Below are positions 1 to 12,272 of a stretch of DNA of 64,000 nt, piece after piece. The position numbers and the translations under genes were made by a program. The notes below the pieces were generated by a model. It made no database searches, was not told where the DNA came from, and saw only the letters and a program-made list of their open reading frames with translations. Location: contig CM041643.1 of assembly GCA_023333625.1 (NCBI GenBank), forward strand, positions 39,553,641 through 39,617,640, read 5' to 3'. Each line of letters starts with the position of its first letter. Position 1 is the first letter of the stretch. This DNA comes from Bothriochloa decipiens (taxonomy: Eukaryota > Streptophyta > Magnoliopsida > Poales > Poaceae).

Positions 1-629
1 AGATGGTAGACTGAGCCAAGAAGGTATCGGCCCAGTGGGAGTCTGACGCCACTAGCCAACAGCTCTGCTGCAGGAAGGTGCATGTTGGTCGGTCCAACTG
101 TTCTGCCGTAGAAAATAAATTTCTCAAGCCACATATTCAAAAAGGCTGAATGTTCCCTGTGACTGACTGAACCAGATTTCTTATACTCGCTGATATAACC
201 AGTCCAGCCACCAATATTCCTGGTAGTCAGCCGATGCTCAGGTTTTCGCTGGAACAGTGAGTTGTCATTGGCAGATGAGATGTCTAAGCCAGTGAGCATG
301 TACACATCGGCAAGGGTTGGAGAAGCTGGCCCATGTTTGAAGATAAAGGCATTCAGGGTATCAGACCAGAAATAGGAGGCAGCAATTAACAATGACTCAT
401 TCCTCTCCATATCGGCAATAGATATTCTGATACACTGTTCTAATTTGCGTTTCGTCTAATATAGCTCCATTGGTCTGGCGACTCTCAAATACCAATCTTT
501 CCATCCCTTGGTGGTTTTTGGCCAGGATCGGAAGGTATCAGTCCAGAATTCCAAGTCAAAATTCTGAGCTCTAAAGGGGATTCAATTGGTTTCTGCGTTT
601 ATGATGGCGGTTGGGTCTGGATTTCCCAT
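1..629 (-). pseudogene. Plant mobile domain (PMD) antisense ORF of a Gypsy-type element, partial
   Basis: Read on the minus strand from the ATG at 629, the translation gives a protein that resembles the plant mobile domain (aminotransferase-like, MAIN-type) family. Recognisable parts are a WPKTTKGWKDWYLRV-like block, then ADMERNESLLIAASYFW, then TLADVYMLTGLDIS and a LNMWLEKFIF block. The frame has two in-frame stops, one about 16 codons in and one about 58 codons in, so it is a pseudogene or is spliced around them. It runs off the left edge, so its C-terminus is not visible. It is antisense to the flanking LTR at 1116-2004, the usual position of extra genes in large grass Gypsy elements. The PMD assignment is from family knowledge. 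The role of such transposon-borne copies is unknown. Confidence 0.6.
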
Positions 630-1088
630 TGGGCCTAGGCAGATAAAGTGATTCTGATGCGTTGGAATGAGAAGATTGTTGCAAAGTTCCTGAGATTAAA
701 GATTGGGAATAAGGAAGAGTCATGAACTACGCGGAAAAAGAGAAACGAAATGTTAGAGGACGGGCAAAAGAAGAAGACTAATCTTGGGGACGTCAAAACG
801 GATAGCCATGGCCACGACGAAGATGGAGAAGGCAAAAAATGCTGATGGAGGCTAAGGATCACCGTTAAGAGTGCCGATGATCGAGTTCGTCGAAGGATCG
901 CCTGTTGATGTCGCCGCTGGAGAGAGAAAAGCTAGGGTTTGAATCGCAGATGAAAAATGGGCCGCAGCGGAGAAAGCATTATATGGGCCTGTTGGTATAG
1001 GATTTCCACTACCGCGCGCGCAACTCTCGAGGAGAAGTTCAAGCGGTTTGGGCAATTATGACCTGAAAGAAATTTCGGCGCATAAAGT

Positions 1089-1096
1089 ATTTTATA
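1089..1096 (-). promoter_or_regulatory. Candidate TATA box for the antisense PMD gene
   Basis: The minus strand reads TATAAAAT here, about 460 bp upstream of the PMD start codon and just inside the LTR border. The long leader could hold an intron, as in the antisense gene of element A. The interval 630-1088 shows no other gene. Confidence 0.3.
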
Positions 1097-1115
1097 CTCC
1101 AAAATTAGGGGCATG

Positions 1116-2004
1116 TGTTGACATCGTTTTTCAGCACGTGTCAATAAGGATCGGGAGACTAAACTAAATCGGCAAGAAGGTGGTTATTCTCCAGTATTGC
1201 TTCTGAGTTACCGATGGATGATTGCCGATAAAGGACATGTTGATCTCGTACATTGCCGATGAAGCCAGAGGGCTGTTGCCGATGGAGAGAGAGGCATGGT
1301 TGCCGATGGAAAGCAGAGCTGAAGAACGTGGAAAGCAGAGTTGAATCATTATCGATGGGTCTTGCCGATGGAATCTACAGAGATGAGGAGCGTGCCGATA
1401 GAGGTTTCATCGTAAAGCAATGGATAAGGAGACTGGCAATATTTATGCCAATATTTTAATAGTTTACTTTTGAGTCCGACCTTGGTACGAGTCATTATTT
1501 TTTATTCCTTAGAGATAAGACTTGTTTAGGTAATACTTTGTCGTGACTGTTTAGGACTCATAGTACCACGGTATAAATATGTACCGAGAGGCAATGTAAA
1601 ATCAATCAATCAAATACAATAAATTTATTACTTTTATTTACTTTTCAAGCAATCTACTTTTCGACGACTTCGTCACCAGTACTTTTTCCTTTTCAACGAG
1701 TTCTTTCAAGAATCAGCGGGCTGCATCAACTTGATCTCCGGCGATCTTGCAGGTTCCGCGTCTACCGAGCACGATTCAGGTTTTAACGTCCGGGCGTATC
1801 GCTGTTGTCTCGTCTGATCTGTTCAGCAGTTATCGAATATCCTCTGAGCTTTGACGTCCGGGCGTATCGCTGTCGTCTCGTTCAGATCTTATTCAAATTT
1901 ATCATCCTTGTCGATTAACAGGTCAAATCGACTGGCACGTCTTGATATCAAACTTGGGTATTAGCCCGGTGTGTTTACCGATCTAACGCCTTTTTGCATC
2001 AACA
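1116..2004 (+). repeat. 3' LTR (or solo LTR) of a plus-strand Gypsy-type retrotransposon
   Basis: The segment begins TGTTGACA and ends CATCAACA, giving the short inverted TGTTGA/TCAACA termini typical of LTRs. A purine-rich stretch near 1102-1112 could be the polypurine tract, and TATAAATA lies at 1572-1579. The region 1200-1390 repeats the word GCCGATG many times. The left LTR lies outside the window, so the target duplication cannot be tested (the right flank begins AGCAG). The PMD pseudogene to its left is antisense to this LTR. Confidence 0.6.
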
Positions 2005-2420
2005 AGCAGTAAAAAAATAATGTTCAGCGCACATTACTATGTGTTTTCGAATTTATACCTACGGAGGCGCACGCCGCGCCACTCTAGATCCTCTAGCACG
2101 GGCGTTTAATTTGGTGAATCTCTGATGCTCCAAGCTAAGCAGGCTGATCTCTTGGAGGTAAAACCGAAAACACAACGGATTTGACTCTTTTTCCAGGGAA
2201 AAGAAAGGATTGCAAGAGGGTTAAAAAAAGATAAAAGCATGGCACAAACTCATTATATTAACGCACCGGAAGAAATGACGACAGCATATGGAGATTGGAA
2301 AGACTGGGATGTCTAAAGGAGGACGAACGTGTTAACAATTATTAAAGTATGACTACTAGATGTAATATAGTAAGGTTAGATATAATTAGATAAACCAAAA
2401 CCACTACCGGCGGTATACAT
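2005..2420. other. Intergenic, no gene seen
   Basis: Mostly AT-rich unique-looking DNA between the LTR and the small minus-strand gene. No ORF with recognisable content. It should include the 3' untranslated region of the gene at 2421-2713. Confidence 0.5.
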
Positions 2421-2713
2421 CTATGCGCGCGGGGCAGCTGCAGCCTTCTTCGCCATGGCCTTGGCATACATGTCCCGCATCATGGCGGTGAATCCGCTCC
2501 TGCCACGAACGTCGCCTCCTTCGCCTCCCAGTACTCGTCATCGTCGTCTTCGTCCTCCTCGTCGTGCAGGCGCAGCTCCAGAGCCCTCTTCCTGTGGCGA
2601 CCTCCAGGCAGTGTCGAGGTCTCCGTGTGCTCGACCCTGGAATTGCGGCCGGCGTTGATGCTTTTGGACACAAACATCGCCGCCACCTCCTGCTGGTGCA
2701 CATCCAACTCCAT
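2421..2713 (-). CDS. Small acidic protein of unknown function, frameshifted near the C-terminus
   Basis: The ATG at 2713 opens a frame starting MELDVHQQEVAAMFVSKSIN. A basic patch (GGRHRKRALELRL) follows, then an acidic run (HDEEDEDDDDEYWE) and EAKEATFVAG, and the frame stops at 2480. In the next frame a coherent tail, GFTAMMRDMYAKAMAKK, continues to a stop at 2421. A one-base deletion near 2490 would explain the split, so this may be a recent pseudogene or an assembly error. The acidic-run frame is preferred because a TATA box sits upstream at the right distance and because its content looks protein-like, unlike the two arginine-rich alternative frames. I do not recognise the family. With the tail joined, the product would be about 97 residues. 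There is no signal peptide or membrane segment. Confidence 0.42.
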
Positions 2714-2826
2714 CTCGTGCTCCCTTCAGTCCACGCAACGTCGAGGTAGGTGCGTGTTCTTGTGGCTGCTGCCGTGCGTGATGAGAACGAAAAATTTGCG
2801 TCGACAACAGGGTCCCTCGATCGAGA

Positions 2827-2835
2827 TATATATAG
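2827..2835 (-). promoter_or_regulatory. TATA box of the small minus-strand gene
   Basis: The minus strand reads TATATATA about 115 bp upstream of the ATG at 2713. That predicts a transcription start near 2800 and a leader of about 90 nt, typical of a plant gene. It supports the minus strand as the coding strand. Confidence 0.45.
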
Positions 2836-2849
2836 GTTGGGGCGCTGGG

Positions 2850-4398
2850 CTGGGCCTGACCTCTGCGGACCGTACGGTGGACAGCTTCGATCCGATTCCA
2901 ACTCTAGTTAGGAATCTAACGGTCTACGCCTCGCTCCGGCCCAGAGTCCGATCTGTGAACTACGTTCTTCGTCACAAATTATAACACATTTTATTATTTA
3001 GATTTAAAATAGCTTTCACTACAACGCAAATCGAGTTGGAGTTCATGAATCTGATAGGCTCTAACGTTTGGAGGTGGAACGCTAAATCTATTGTAGAAGA
3101 CAAATTTCTGATGAGCCTTCCTAATGCAAAAATTATAGAGAAATGGGGTTACTTTTAAAACTTTGACCGTGAGAAGTGAACCTCAAATTAAGATTGAAGC
3201 ATGGACACCCTAATGTGGGATCCAAAGGGAATTGCAGCAAGGCTGATTTTAAGTCAAAGGAATATGTCCAAATACGTAGGAATAAACTGTGAATCTAATA
3301 AAAAACCTAAAACGCATTATAATTTTTAACGGAGAGACTACGTCCCTAAACCAACGCATCAAGGTGTTTATGTTTGTCTTCATAAAAGACTGCGGTTGTT
3401 AGTCGCAAAAAGGAAGAGATTGTGGTTGTTGGTGTCGAGGACAAGTTTTAGAAACAGGAAAAAAAACTTGGCCGTACTTATGGGTCGTTTGGTAAGCTTC
3501 CTGAGCTGCTAGCTATTTGCAGTGATGTTTTTTTAGTCGTCTTTAACTATGTACGTCTCTAGAAATCATCAATCTATAATCCGTCCGCCTCTAAAGATCA
3601 TTTCCTATGTAAACCACTATTTAGTAGATCGATTATTAGAGATGGCCAAATACTATGACACAATAAATAAACAATTACACAGGCTGGTCTAACGCTCGCC
3701 TCTGAAAATGAAATTTGAAATATTTTTTTAGAAAAACAGACCGATGAACCTAGAGCCCACCGAGCCCATGCGCTGCCACTGTCTACCGAACCGCCATAGC
3801 CACAACGCGGCCGCCACCCACTAATGTCACAGTCCGCCATCTCTAGATCTAGGCCTCTAGATCATCTTGAAGGGCCATAGTCAACATGTTGTAACATCCT
3901 AGATGTTAGATCGTCTATAACTAATAATCCACACCAGGGAAAAAAATGAAAACATCCACCTTCCACCTGCCCAATAAAAGGGGTGAGGAGGAAAGGTGGA
4001 GACGACCCCCATCATTCATTTTTGTTCCCTCTCGTTCTACTATCCTTCTCTTATATTCAGAGTTGAACACCAATGCACTCTATATATATATGTTATAACA
4101 TATTGCAGCATCATACTTATTTTTGTTCCTTTTTAAGAAAATTTTAACTAGCTAAAAATGTTGGCTATATCAGCAACATATTGGCACGGTATAGATCTAA
4201 TATTCTATGAGTTATTTTTGTTTATTCACGCTGTAGCCACAAGATGTTCCAAGATGTATGGGATGTTAATGTAGTATAAACAAGATTTCCAATTTTTACG
4301 CAAACTATGTCTGAGTGCTTGGACCGTAACACAATGCCACTAGCTCATTCGTACATGTCGCATGCACTTACAGTTTGTTCATTGGGCCGTCAATTTCT
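2850..4398. other. Intergenic, no gene seen
   Basis: AT-rich DNA with no supported gene. The minus-strand ORF at 3598-3840 has no recognisable content. Scattered microsatellite-like TA stretches occur near 4081-4095. Some parts may be old transposon debris, but I could not find paired termini. Confidence 0.4.
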
Positions 4399-4401
4399 TT
4401 A

Positions 4402-4541
4402 GGCCCTATTTATTTCATCCTTAAATCAAGGGGATTGGAGGATTGAAGGGGATTATGAAACCTTTATATATGAGTTAAAATCTCTTTCAATCTTCCCCAA
4501 TCACCCCAAAGCTAATGGTCTAGGATGAAACCAACAAGGCT
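4402..4541. mobile_element. Tourist-like MITE (PIF/Harbinger type), 140 bp
   Basis: The element begins GGCCCTATTTATTTCATCC, and its right end reads, on the other strand, AGCCTTGTTGGTTTCATCC. These are matching terminal inverted repeats of 19 bp with a few mismatches. TTA flanks both sides (4399-4401 and 4542-4544), the target duplication expected for PIF/Harbinger elements. The interior is AT-rich and noncoding. Confidence 0.75.
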
Positions 4542-4544
4542 TTA

Positions 4545-5190
4545 GTGGGCCGGACAACTGCATGTATGTTGCATGATGGAGGTGGGAGGTGGATTCTTAG
4601 TTCTTGCCATAATTTGTGGGCTGAGAGGACTGCAACGATGGTGCCCAAGTGCCTACTTCGATGCTCATAATGTGCCTTCTGAGCGGCCTTTTGGGTACCA
4701 TTCGGCACCACGGTGCAAGTTTTTTAGCAAACGGCCCAACACCTCTTAGTCCTGAATGGCCGCTGGCAAGGCAAGGGCGGCCGAAAACACAGCCCATTAG
4801 CACGTATATACAGTAGCAGCCCAAAAGCACGTAAATACAGTAGCAGCTCAGGAGCAGACTTCCCCTAAAAAAAAGGGAGGTAACGGTTGGACTGCTTGGC
4901 TGCATGATTTCTCTTCCTCTGGCCGCCCTGCTGATAACCTTTTTTGTGTGTGTTGCAGCGAAACTTCATCTTCTTTGATACGTTCATGGTAGAGAGTGAT
5001 TTATTAGTAGTGAAAATAGCTGAAAATTAAAGATGGTGAGCTGCCATACCTTAATTACCATATTGATTGAGACCTCCGCTGCTAAACACGTGCATCACGC
5101 TGATATATACTCCTATTATTTGAGCTGTCAGAGCGCTCTCTCTCTCTCTGACACTATATCTCTGCCGGCATATGTACAAGTAGGAGAGCA
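4545..5190. other. Intergenic, no gene seen
   Basis: Unique-looking DNA between the MITE and the CACTA element. It contains a short CT repeat near 5137-5150. No coding sequence can be supported. Confidence 0.4.
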
Positions 5191-5193
5191 GTA

Positions 5194-5612
5194 CACTGCT
5201 GGATCCGTCGCCTTTGCCGAGTGAGGCCGCACTCGGCAAAGGCATCTTCGCCGTCGGCAAAGGCTTTGCCGAGTGCGGCTCTCGGCAAAACTCACTCGGC
5301 AAAGAATTGGTCGGCAAAGGAGTCTTTGTCGAGCGCCACCTGAAAGGCACTCGGCAAAGGCTTTGCCGAGCGCCACGCCAGCACTCGGCAAAGGTAACGG
5401 GCGACGTCAACATGACGGCACCCTTTGCCGAGCATGACGTGGCAGGCACTCGGCAAAGATATTTTATTTTACTTATTTTTTGAAAAATTATTTGTCGAGT
5501 GCCACGCTCGGCAAAGATTTTTTTATTTTTTTTGAAAAATTGATTGCCGAGTGCTGGGCTCTGCTGGGAAAATTGCCCAGCTTTGCCGAGTGCTGGCACT
5601 CGGCAAAGCTGG
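5194..5612. repeat. Left terminal and subterminal repeat block of the CACTA element
   Basis: About a dozen copies of the motif TTTGCCGAGTGC or its complement GCACTCGGCAAA lie here in mixed orientation. In En/Spm such subterminal motifs bind the element's TNPA protein. Here that role is inferred from the arrangement. Confidence 0.8.
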
Positions 5613-5879
5613 AAAACTTTTTTTGTTTATTTTTTTTCTGTTTTCTTGCATTCCAGACATGCAATTTCACATATATTCACGATAATGGACTAGAATATCA
5701 CATAAAAATCATATTTCATCATCAAATGACGTCTCAACACGAATTCATACATAAAGGTCTTCAAATTCATCCGTTACATCGATACAAATTCATAACATGT
5801 CCAAAAGAGCGACAAGTTCATCGATACAAGTCCACAAGCGGACAGTAGAGGTACCTAGCTCGACCCGGCGTCCCTAGGG

Positions 5880-8223
5880 GCCCCAGAGCCCCCACCTTGC
5901 TCCCACGGAGACCACCCTGACTGCGGCGTCGACTGGAACGTCCAGTAGGGCGACGAAAGCAGAGGGCCGCTTGCAGGCCCGGAGTGCCTCTGCTGCGTCG
6001 GTGGAGGAGGAGCGGTACCTGGCCACGTGAACCCTTGAGTCGGGACGGTCGGGCGCAGTGGAGGGCTGGCATCTGCAGGAGTCGGGTTCGAACCCGCCGA
6101 CTAATCCTGCACAAAGGACAAGTGATCTCATTAGTACTTGCAGGATGGCCGCACAAGCTAAAGCAACAGGCAATATACTCACAGGAGTCACTATAGGAGT
6201 AGGCACAGGAATAGGTGGTGGAACGAAGAGCGAGGCAGGGAGCTCGGCCTGCTGCACTCCCAGGATCTGAAGGGTCTGGAAGTAGTCGGCAAAGTCCTGC
6301 ATCTGACGCTGGTAGTGCTGCGTGATAGCCGCCAGCTGGTAGTGCTGCGTGCTAGCCGCCTAGGCCTCCTAGTTCGCCTGCAACTGTGCAATCTGGGCCT
6401 GTAATATTACACCCGCAAGGTTGATAGTATGTGAAGGCAAGGTACATGTGTGAAACGAGTGAACGACGAATAAAACTGCACTTACCTGAAATGCCGAGAA
6501 CATCTGCGCGTTGCTCGGCTGCCGAGACGCTATGGGGATGTCGGAGGAGCTCCTGGTCCCGTCTCGTTGAATCTGGCTCAGCGTGGGAACAGAGAACGAC
6601 TCGATGGCGCTGTTGGCCATCCAGTACCGGCCGTGCTGCTTCCCTCCTCCCAACCTCATCAAAAGGTCTGTGTCCAGGGGGTCGGTGGCGAGGTTGAACG
6701 TCTCCCCATGGCGCTGGCGAGCCGCGGAGGTGCACTCGGTGAGCTTGGGGTAGATGCTCGCGTTAGTGTACGCGTTGGGCCCGTCCACCGGGTCGTAGAC
6801 GTTGTCCGCCATCGTCGCTTTGCCCTTGTGAGCAAGGGCGTACCCCGTGAACTTGTTGACGACCTGCCCACCATGCGACTAGGTCTGCAAGGAAAACACA
6901 AACATGGTTATAAGTAATGACAATTGAGCGCTAGAATAAATAGATCAACAGAAGCGTACCCATCTTTCTATGAACAATGAGAGGGAGTGGTTCCCTAGGT
7001 GGTGTGGTGCCCCTCGCATCTGTAGGCGGTGCTCTCGATGTTCTCTGCGCCTCTGGTACACCGCGTCCGTGGTCCACTCATGCACAATGGCCGCCCAGCA
7101 GTCCCGGTACTTGTTGCACCACTCCGGACACATCTGCTTGACATCAAGTACTTGACATTCCAGAAGATGATTTGAATGTTTCACGGAAGAAGTCAAAATG
7201 AATGTTTCCTACTTAATTACCTACATGTACTATGCCTCGGTGAGGTTGGTCTCTCTCTAGAGTAGCATCTCCCTGACTTGCGGCTTCTTCACCACCTGGC
7301 TAAGCACGTCGGCGTAGTAGGTGATGACGCACTGGAGATGCGCCTCGTGGTACAGGTCCTTGAGACGATCTTTGCAGACCGCCTCCTGCACTTGCGCTGC
7401 ATGCTGCTCTCTCCCCTCCTCGCGCGTGAAGAAGTCCTACACACAGAACTCACACAGAACTCATCATTGTTTCAAGTACGTCCAATGAATGCGTAGTATT
7501 GAGAAATGCGGTACGATGAAAAGACTCACCTAGAACTCCCTCTTGATCTTCGCCGCCAAGGTTTCACCATTGGAGTCCGTGACGCTGGAGAAGTGCTCCT
7601 ACCTCATGGGCGCTTGTACCTCACCCTTGTGGGTGACCAAGCCAGGGTAGTACTCCCTAATCAGCAGGCCCTGGATGCCATTGATATGGCGTGAACCACT
7701 TCCTTCGCTCACAAATGTCCAGCTACTGCACGAGTCATTAACAACAACTGTTAGTCTGCAGTTCAATATGAACAAGTAGTGAAATCAACAATGGATACTT
7801 ATGTCTCACCCACGGGTCGAATCATCGGGCGGCGGGAATGGAGCGGCCATGGGTCAGGGAGCGATGAGGGCCCGCGCTGGTAGGGCTTGCTTAAACCTGA
7901 GGAATCCGTCTTGCCTGGTGTCGCCATCTCACCTGGTGTCGCCGTCTCGCATGGTGTTGGCTCACCCCCATCGTCATTGTTGTCATCGTCATCGCCGCCG
8001 CCACCGGTCGTCGTCGTCGGCATCGTCCCCCCTTGCGGGGCCTCCTGGAATTGCAGCCTCCTCATCGACGTGCGACGTCCGCTGGGGGCATCCCCCTAGT
8101 GGTCGACGGCTCCACCAACACCTCCTCCTCGTCGTCATCATCGGCGATCGCCTGCTCCTCGTTGTGGATCTGGTACTATGAGTGGACCTTTCGTTGTGGC
8201 CGCTGCCACCTTCTGCCCGGCAT
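5880..8223 (-). pseudogene. TNPA-like CACTA protein (plant Ptta/En/Spm transposase, Transposase_24-like)
   Basis: A multi-exon minus-strand gene probably begins at the ATG at 8223 (MPGRRWQRPQRK). It has an Asp-rich low-complexity N-terminus, and a WCNKYRDCWAAIVHEW block near 7080-7150. A family-typical segment near 6500-6870 includes NKFTGYALAHKGKA, YPKLTECTSAARQRHGE and DTDLLMRLGGGKQHGRYW. This order matches the plant Ptta/En/Spm family, which sits downstream of TNP2 and binds subterminal repeats. Several in-frame stops, one 16 codons from the start, and frame changes beyond what introns explain show decay. It lies just downstream of TNP2 on the same strand, as in other CACTA elements. Exon borders were not fully resolved. 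Confidence 0.65.
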
Positions 8224-8256
8224 GTTGAGTGCCTGCAATAACAAAGATTAAAATAG

Positions 8257-11200
8257 TTAGCATAAATAAATGACAAGTACTTGTAAAGAAACATAATTAC
8301 AAGGTAATAATAAGAACAATATAGTATTACATGAATTAGAAATTATCTCCGCGAACGGCAATATGGCTGGCGTGTAGTCGTCATCACTATTGTTGTCATC
8401 ACTATCAATATTGTCGAGCTCTCTTAAGTGTCGGGCATCATCTCCATCATCATCATCTCCATTGTCATCATCATCTCCATCGTCCTCAACAACTCCATCG
8501 CGCACCATCTGCCGTTGCTCAAGGATTCGTAAGTCCTTAGCATCCTGCACCTCATCACCCTCGTCCTCATCAATGTCATTGTCTACTTCCATGCCCATCA
8601 ATGAAAGAATATCTATCTCCAAACTCCCTTCTAGCCCCTCAGGTTGATAGAACTCATCTGTCTTTGGGTCAAAGTTGTAATCATCATCATTTGGGATAGC
8701 TTTACCGCGTGGCGATACCAAGTGCACAAGGCTCCAACTCGTAAGCCTCTCGTCTTTTTGGCACGCCCATGGGAGATAATAAACTTGCATGGCGTCTCGG
8801 TTAGCCACAATATAGACATCATCTCCTTTATAGTTGGAACCCTGTCGAATTTTGACTTGCCCAATCTTAAGGTCTTTTTTCGTGACATCAGGATCAAACC
8901 AATGACATTTGAATACCACTGGCTTAAAAGCTTTGGCACCCAAAAATTTGAGCTCGTATATCTCTTTGACTATGCCGTAATAGTCCTTCTCATCCATGCC
9001 GGGTGTACGAACTCCGCAACACATGGTTTTTAGGTTGGGCCGACTCTCCTCGTAGCTTCTTGTGCGAAAGCGATAGCCATTCACATCATAAATGGTGAAT
9101 GACTTGACCCTACGGGAGAAGCCACCGCCCACCTATTTTAATTCATCACTCATTTCCGCATCCGACTGGGCCTGCAAGGTCAGGACAGGTAGATTGTTAC
9201 ATTACTCACTCCTAGGAGCAAAGTGGAATCTCAAAGTCGAAACGAGGTTACTTGGATGGTACCTTTGTACAGAACCAGGAAATGAAATTAGGCACACCAT
9301 GTCTAAGAAGATGGTCTTCTTCTTGCTCGGTAGGAGCCCTATTGCCTCTCCAGTGTTCATTAATATATTCCCTGAAAAAACAAGAGACAAGGGGGTCGGA
9401 TCGATAGGTGGAGGATAGTGACGGCGTATGTAAAAAGCTCATTGAGAACTTTCTTCTGATAAGGAATGCATTCATCAAGGTTCAACAACAAGTAGCTCAT
9501 GATAGTGTGCCACTCATCGTGGGTCAATTTCTTGTTGGTACCTGCGCTTCCTCTTTCGAGATCCCCTTGGAAAAGGCTGAGGTTCGATGAGTTCTTGTTG
9601 GCGTTATAATGAGGGGTTGGATTGTGCATGCTGGGAAGTTTCTCAGTATAGTACGCCTATGTGAAGGTCGATACCTTCTCCAGAATAAATGCCTCTGCAA
9701 TGGAAGCCTCAATTTTGGCTTTATTTCTACACTTTTTCTGAAGAAGCTTTAGACAACTCTTGATTGGATAGCACCAACGGGCCTGCACGGGCCCCCCAAC
9801 CGTGCCTCGCGTGGTAGGTGCAAAATCAGATGCTGCATCGACAGGAAGAAGCTGGGTGGAAATATCATCTCCAACTTGCAGAGCAACAGAGGTGCAACCT
9901 TCTCCAGGTCAAGACAAACGTCTTGAGATAACTCCTTGGCACAAAGCTAGCAGAAGAAAAAGCTCAACTCTGCCAGAATGCGCCACACTGGCTCGGGGAG
10001 GTATCCCCGGGTCATCGCAAGAAGGATCCGCTCAATCCATATGTGGAAGTCATGACTCTTCATCCCTAAGACTTTCATAGTCTCCAAGTTCACTCCCCTA
10101 CTTAGATTCGTCGCATACCCATCAGGGAACTATAGCGTCTTGATCCACTGCAGTACTTCCTTCCTATCTGGCCTTTTTAAGATGTAATCGGCCGAGCCCT
10201 TTTTCCATTTCTTGCCTGGCGTAGGGGTCTTCATAAATAGCTTTGGTCTATCACAAATCCTTTCCATGTCCAGTCTAGCCTTAATGTTGTCCTTTGACTT
10301 CTTACCAATGTCCATGAGTGTTGCCCAGAGTGCCTCAGCGACATTCTTTTCTGTGTTCATTACATCAATGTTGTGTGGAAGAAGAAGGTCCTTGAAGTAT
10401 GGTAGCCTAGTTAAGCCCGATATATGAGTCCACATGTGGTCGTTACCATATCCGATAAAACCACCGTTCTTTTTATCAATTTGGAGAGCCTCTATCTCGG
10501 CAAGGACGTCGGCAGGGCTCTTAACCTGAGGAATGGGGTCAGTGACTTGAACACCTTTCATGAAGTGCTTTTCATCTTGTCTTAATTCATGGTTCTAAGG
10601 CAGGAATTGCCGATGTTTGTCGAAAGAAGAATACTTGCCACCCTTGGCAGGCTAGGTGAACATCACATCTGCCTTGCATGTTGGGCAAGGGAACTTCCCG
10701 TGAATAGACCACGTGCTGAATAAGCCATACGCTAGGAAGTCATGCATTGAATACTGGTACCACACATGGATTGTGAAGTTCCTCTTTGTAGCTCGGTCGT
10801 ACATTAGTACCCCTCTTCCCAAGCATGTTGCAACTCATCCCACACTGGCTGCATGAATACAACCATATTGTTGCCTGGGTGTCCAGGTATTATCAGTGTC
10901 AAGAACACGTTCCTGGGTTCAAACATGACGCCAGGGGGAAGATTGAGGGGGATCACGAACACGGGCCAACAAGTGTACGGGGCCGCCATCATTCCAAATG
11001 GGTTGAACCCATCTGTTGCCAGCGCTACGCGTACATTTCGAGCCTCCATAGCCTTGCTAGGATTTATGTCATCGAAGTGCTTCCATGCATCACCATCCGC
11101 TGGGTGTACCATCTTGTCACTGTATCTTTTGCCATTCTTGTGCCACGTCATCTGTTTCGCGGACTCCTCTGTCATGTACAACCGTTGGAGCCTCTGTAGG

Positions 11201-11975
11201 AAAGGATGGTGCCGTATGACCATCTCGGGGATCTTAGATTATTTCTTCTTTCCATCACTGTCTTCTACCTCCAAAAACCTAGAGGCTTTATACTTTGGAC
11301 AGTGTGTTGCTATCTCGTGGTCTCCCCTGAACAGGACGCACCCCTTCGGACAAGCTTGGATCCCCTCATACGGCATCTTAAGTACACGAAGGAGCCTTTA
11401 TGACTCGTACGTGTTCTTCGGCAGGGTGTGAGGATCCGAAAGCAGTTTGCCAACAACTATCAACACAAAATCGAAGCCGTCTCGACTAATGCCCAATTGC
11501 GACTTCAATGATATTAGGCGTGAAATGGCATCCAGTTGGGAAACCATTGTCTTCTCGTGAAGGGGCTTCTGTGCCACCTCCATCATGGTGTAGAATTCCT
11601 TTGTGATTTCCTCTGGATCTTCCTCCACCTCCATTCCTTCAACGAACCGTGCATCATGAAAGTCTGCCGTCATGTCTGTCATCCCGGCATCTGCATCATA
11701 CTCCTCGAGGAGGGGTCTCACCACCTCCTCCTAATATGATGATGTTCACCATGGTGGGTCCAGCGGGTATAGTTTGGAACAAATTCATTATTGTGAATAT
11801 CTACTCCCACCTAATGCTTTGTTTTCTTATTTTTACACTTGCTGCAGGGACACGGCATCCAACTCGACCCTTTAGCAGCTGGGCCAAATGCATGCTCCAG
11901 GAAAGCATCGGTCCCCCTAACCCATTCCAAGCTCTTACTTGCGAAGCCCGTGTACATCCACTCACGGTCAGCCAT
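8257..11975 (-). pseudogene. CACTA transposase TNP2, decayed
   Basis: All TNP2 parts occur in the expected order. From the ATG at 11975 a transposase-associated domain reads ADREWMYTGFASKS, with a CPCSKCKNK cluster. Next comes the Transposase_21 region (11724-10130), with the block VALATDGFNPFG that normally holds a catalytic aspartate, then THISGLTRLPYFKDLLLPHN and EKNVAEALWATLMDIGKK. A DUF4218-like region spans about 10130-9360, and DUF4216 lies at 9132-8257, with YDVNGYRFRTRSYEE and VVFKCHWFD. The gene would encode the enzyme that cuts and joins CACTA ends. In-frame stops follow the N-terminal domain, and several frameshifts break the rest, so no active enzyme is expected. The longest intact piece is the DUF4216 end, which runs into an Asp/Asn-rich tail. 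Confidence 0.8.
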
Positions 11976-12084
11976 CCTCTGTCATGCGCCAATGTAAGCG
12001 AGTAATAAAACCAGCATTTGCATCTACAAGGCGTTCCTACCATCTAATAGGTGAAGGATAGGTCCTAATCCCACCCAAGGATGC

Positions 12085-12272
12085 GTAGATAAGGTTAGCT
12101 TCCATGCCGCGCTCCCGTCCAAGACAGAATTTTGGCAGCACCTCCCCGCTGTTCTCCTGATACACGTCCTGGCGGGGAGAGTGTGTATCCGGAGAACAAC
12201 GGGGAGGTGCTGTCGACACTCTGACTCGAACGGGAGCGGAACATGGAAGCTAACCCATCTATGCATCCACGA
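12085..12272. repeat. Long imperfect inverted repeat upstream of TNP2
   Basis: Two arms of roughly 85-90 bp flank a 15-base spacer near 12172-12186. The best-matched inner part is CAGCACCTCCCC(G/A)TTGTTC-like, and the outer part includes GTTAGCTTCCATG. The repeat lies 100-300 bp upstream of the TNP2 start, where CACTA elements often hold regulatory repeats. Confidence 0.75.

Noticed and set aside
3598..3840. Minus-strand ORF starting MADCDISGW
   Set aside because: It has an ATG but no recognisable content, no TATA box at a suitable distance, and sits in AT-rich intergenic DNA.
5051..5670. ORFs in the left CACTA subterminal region
   Set aside because: The same repeat translation artefact as at the right end.
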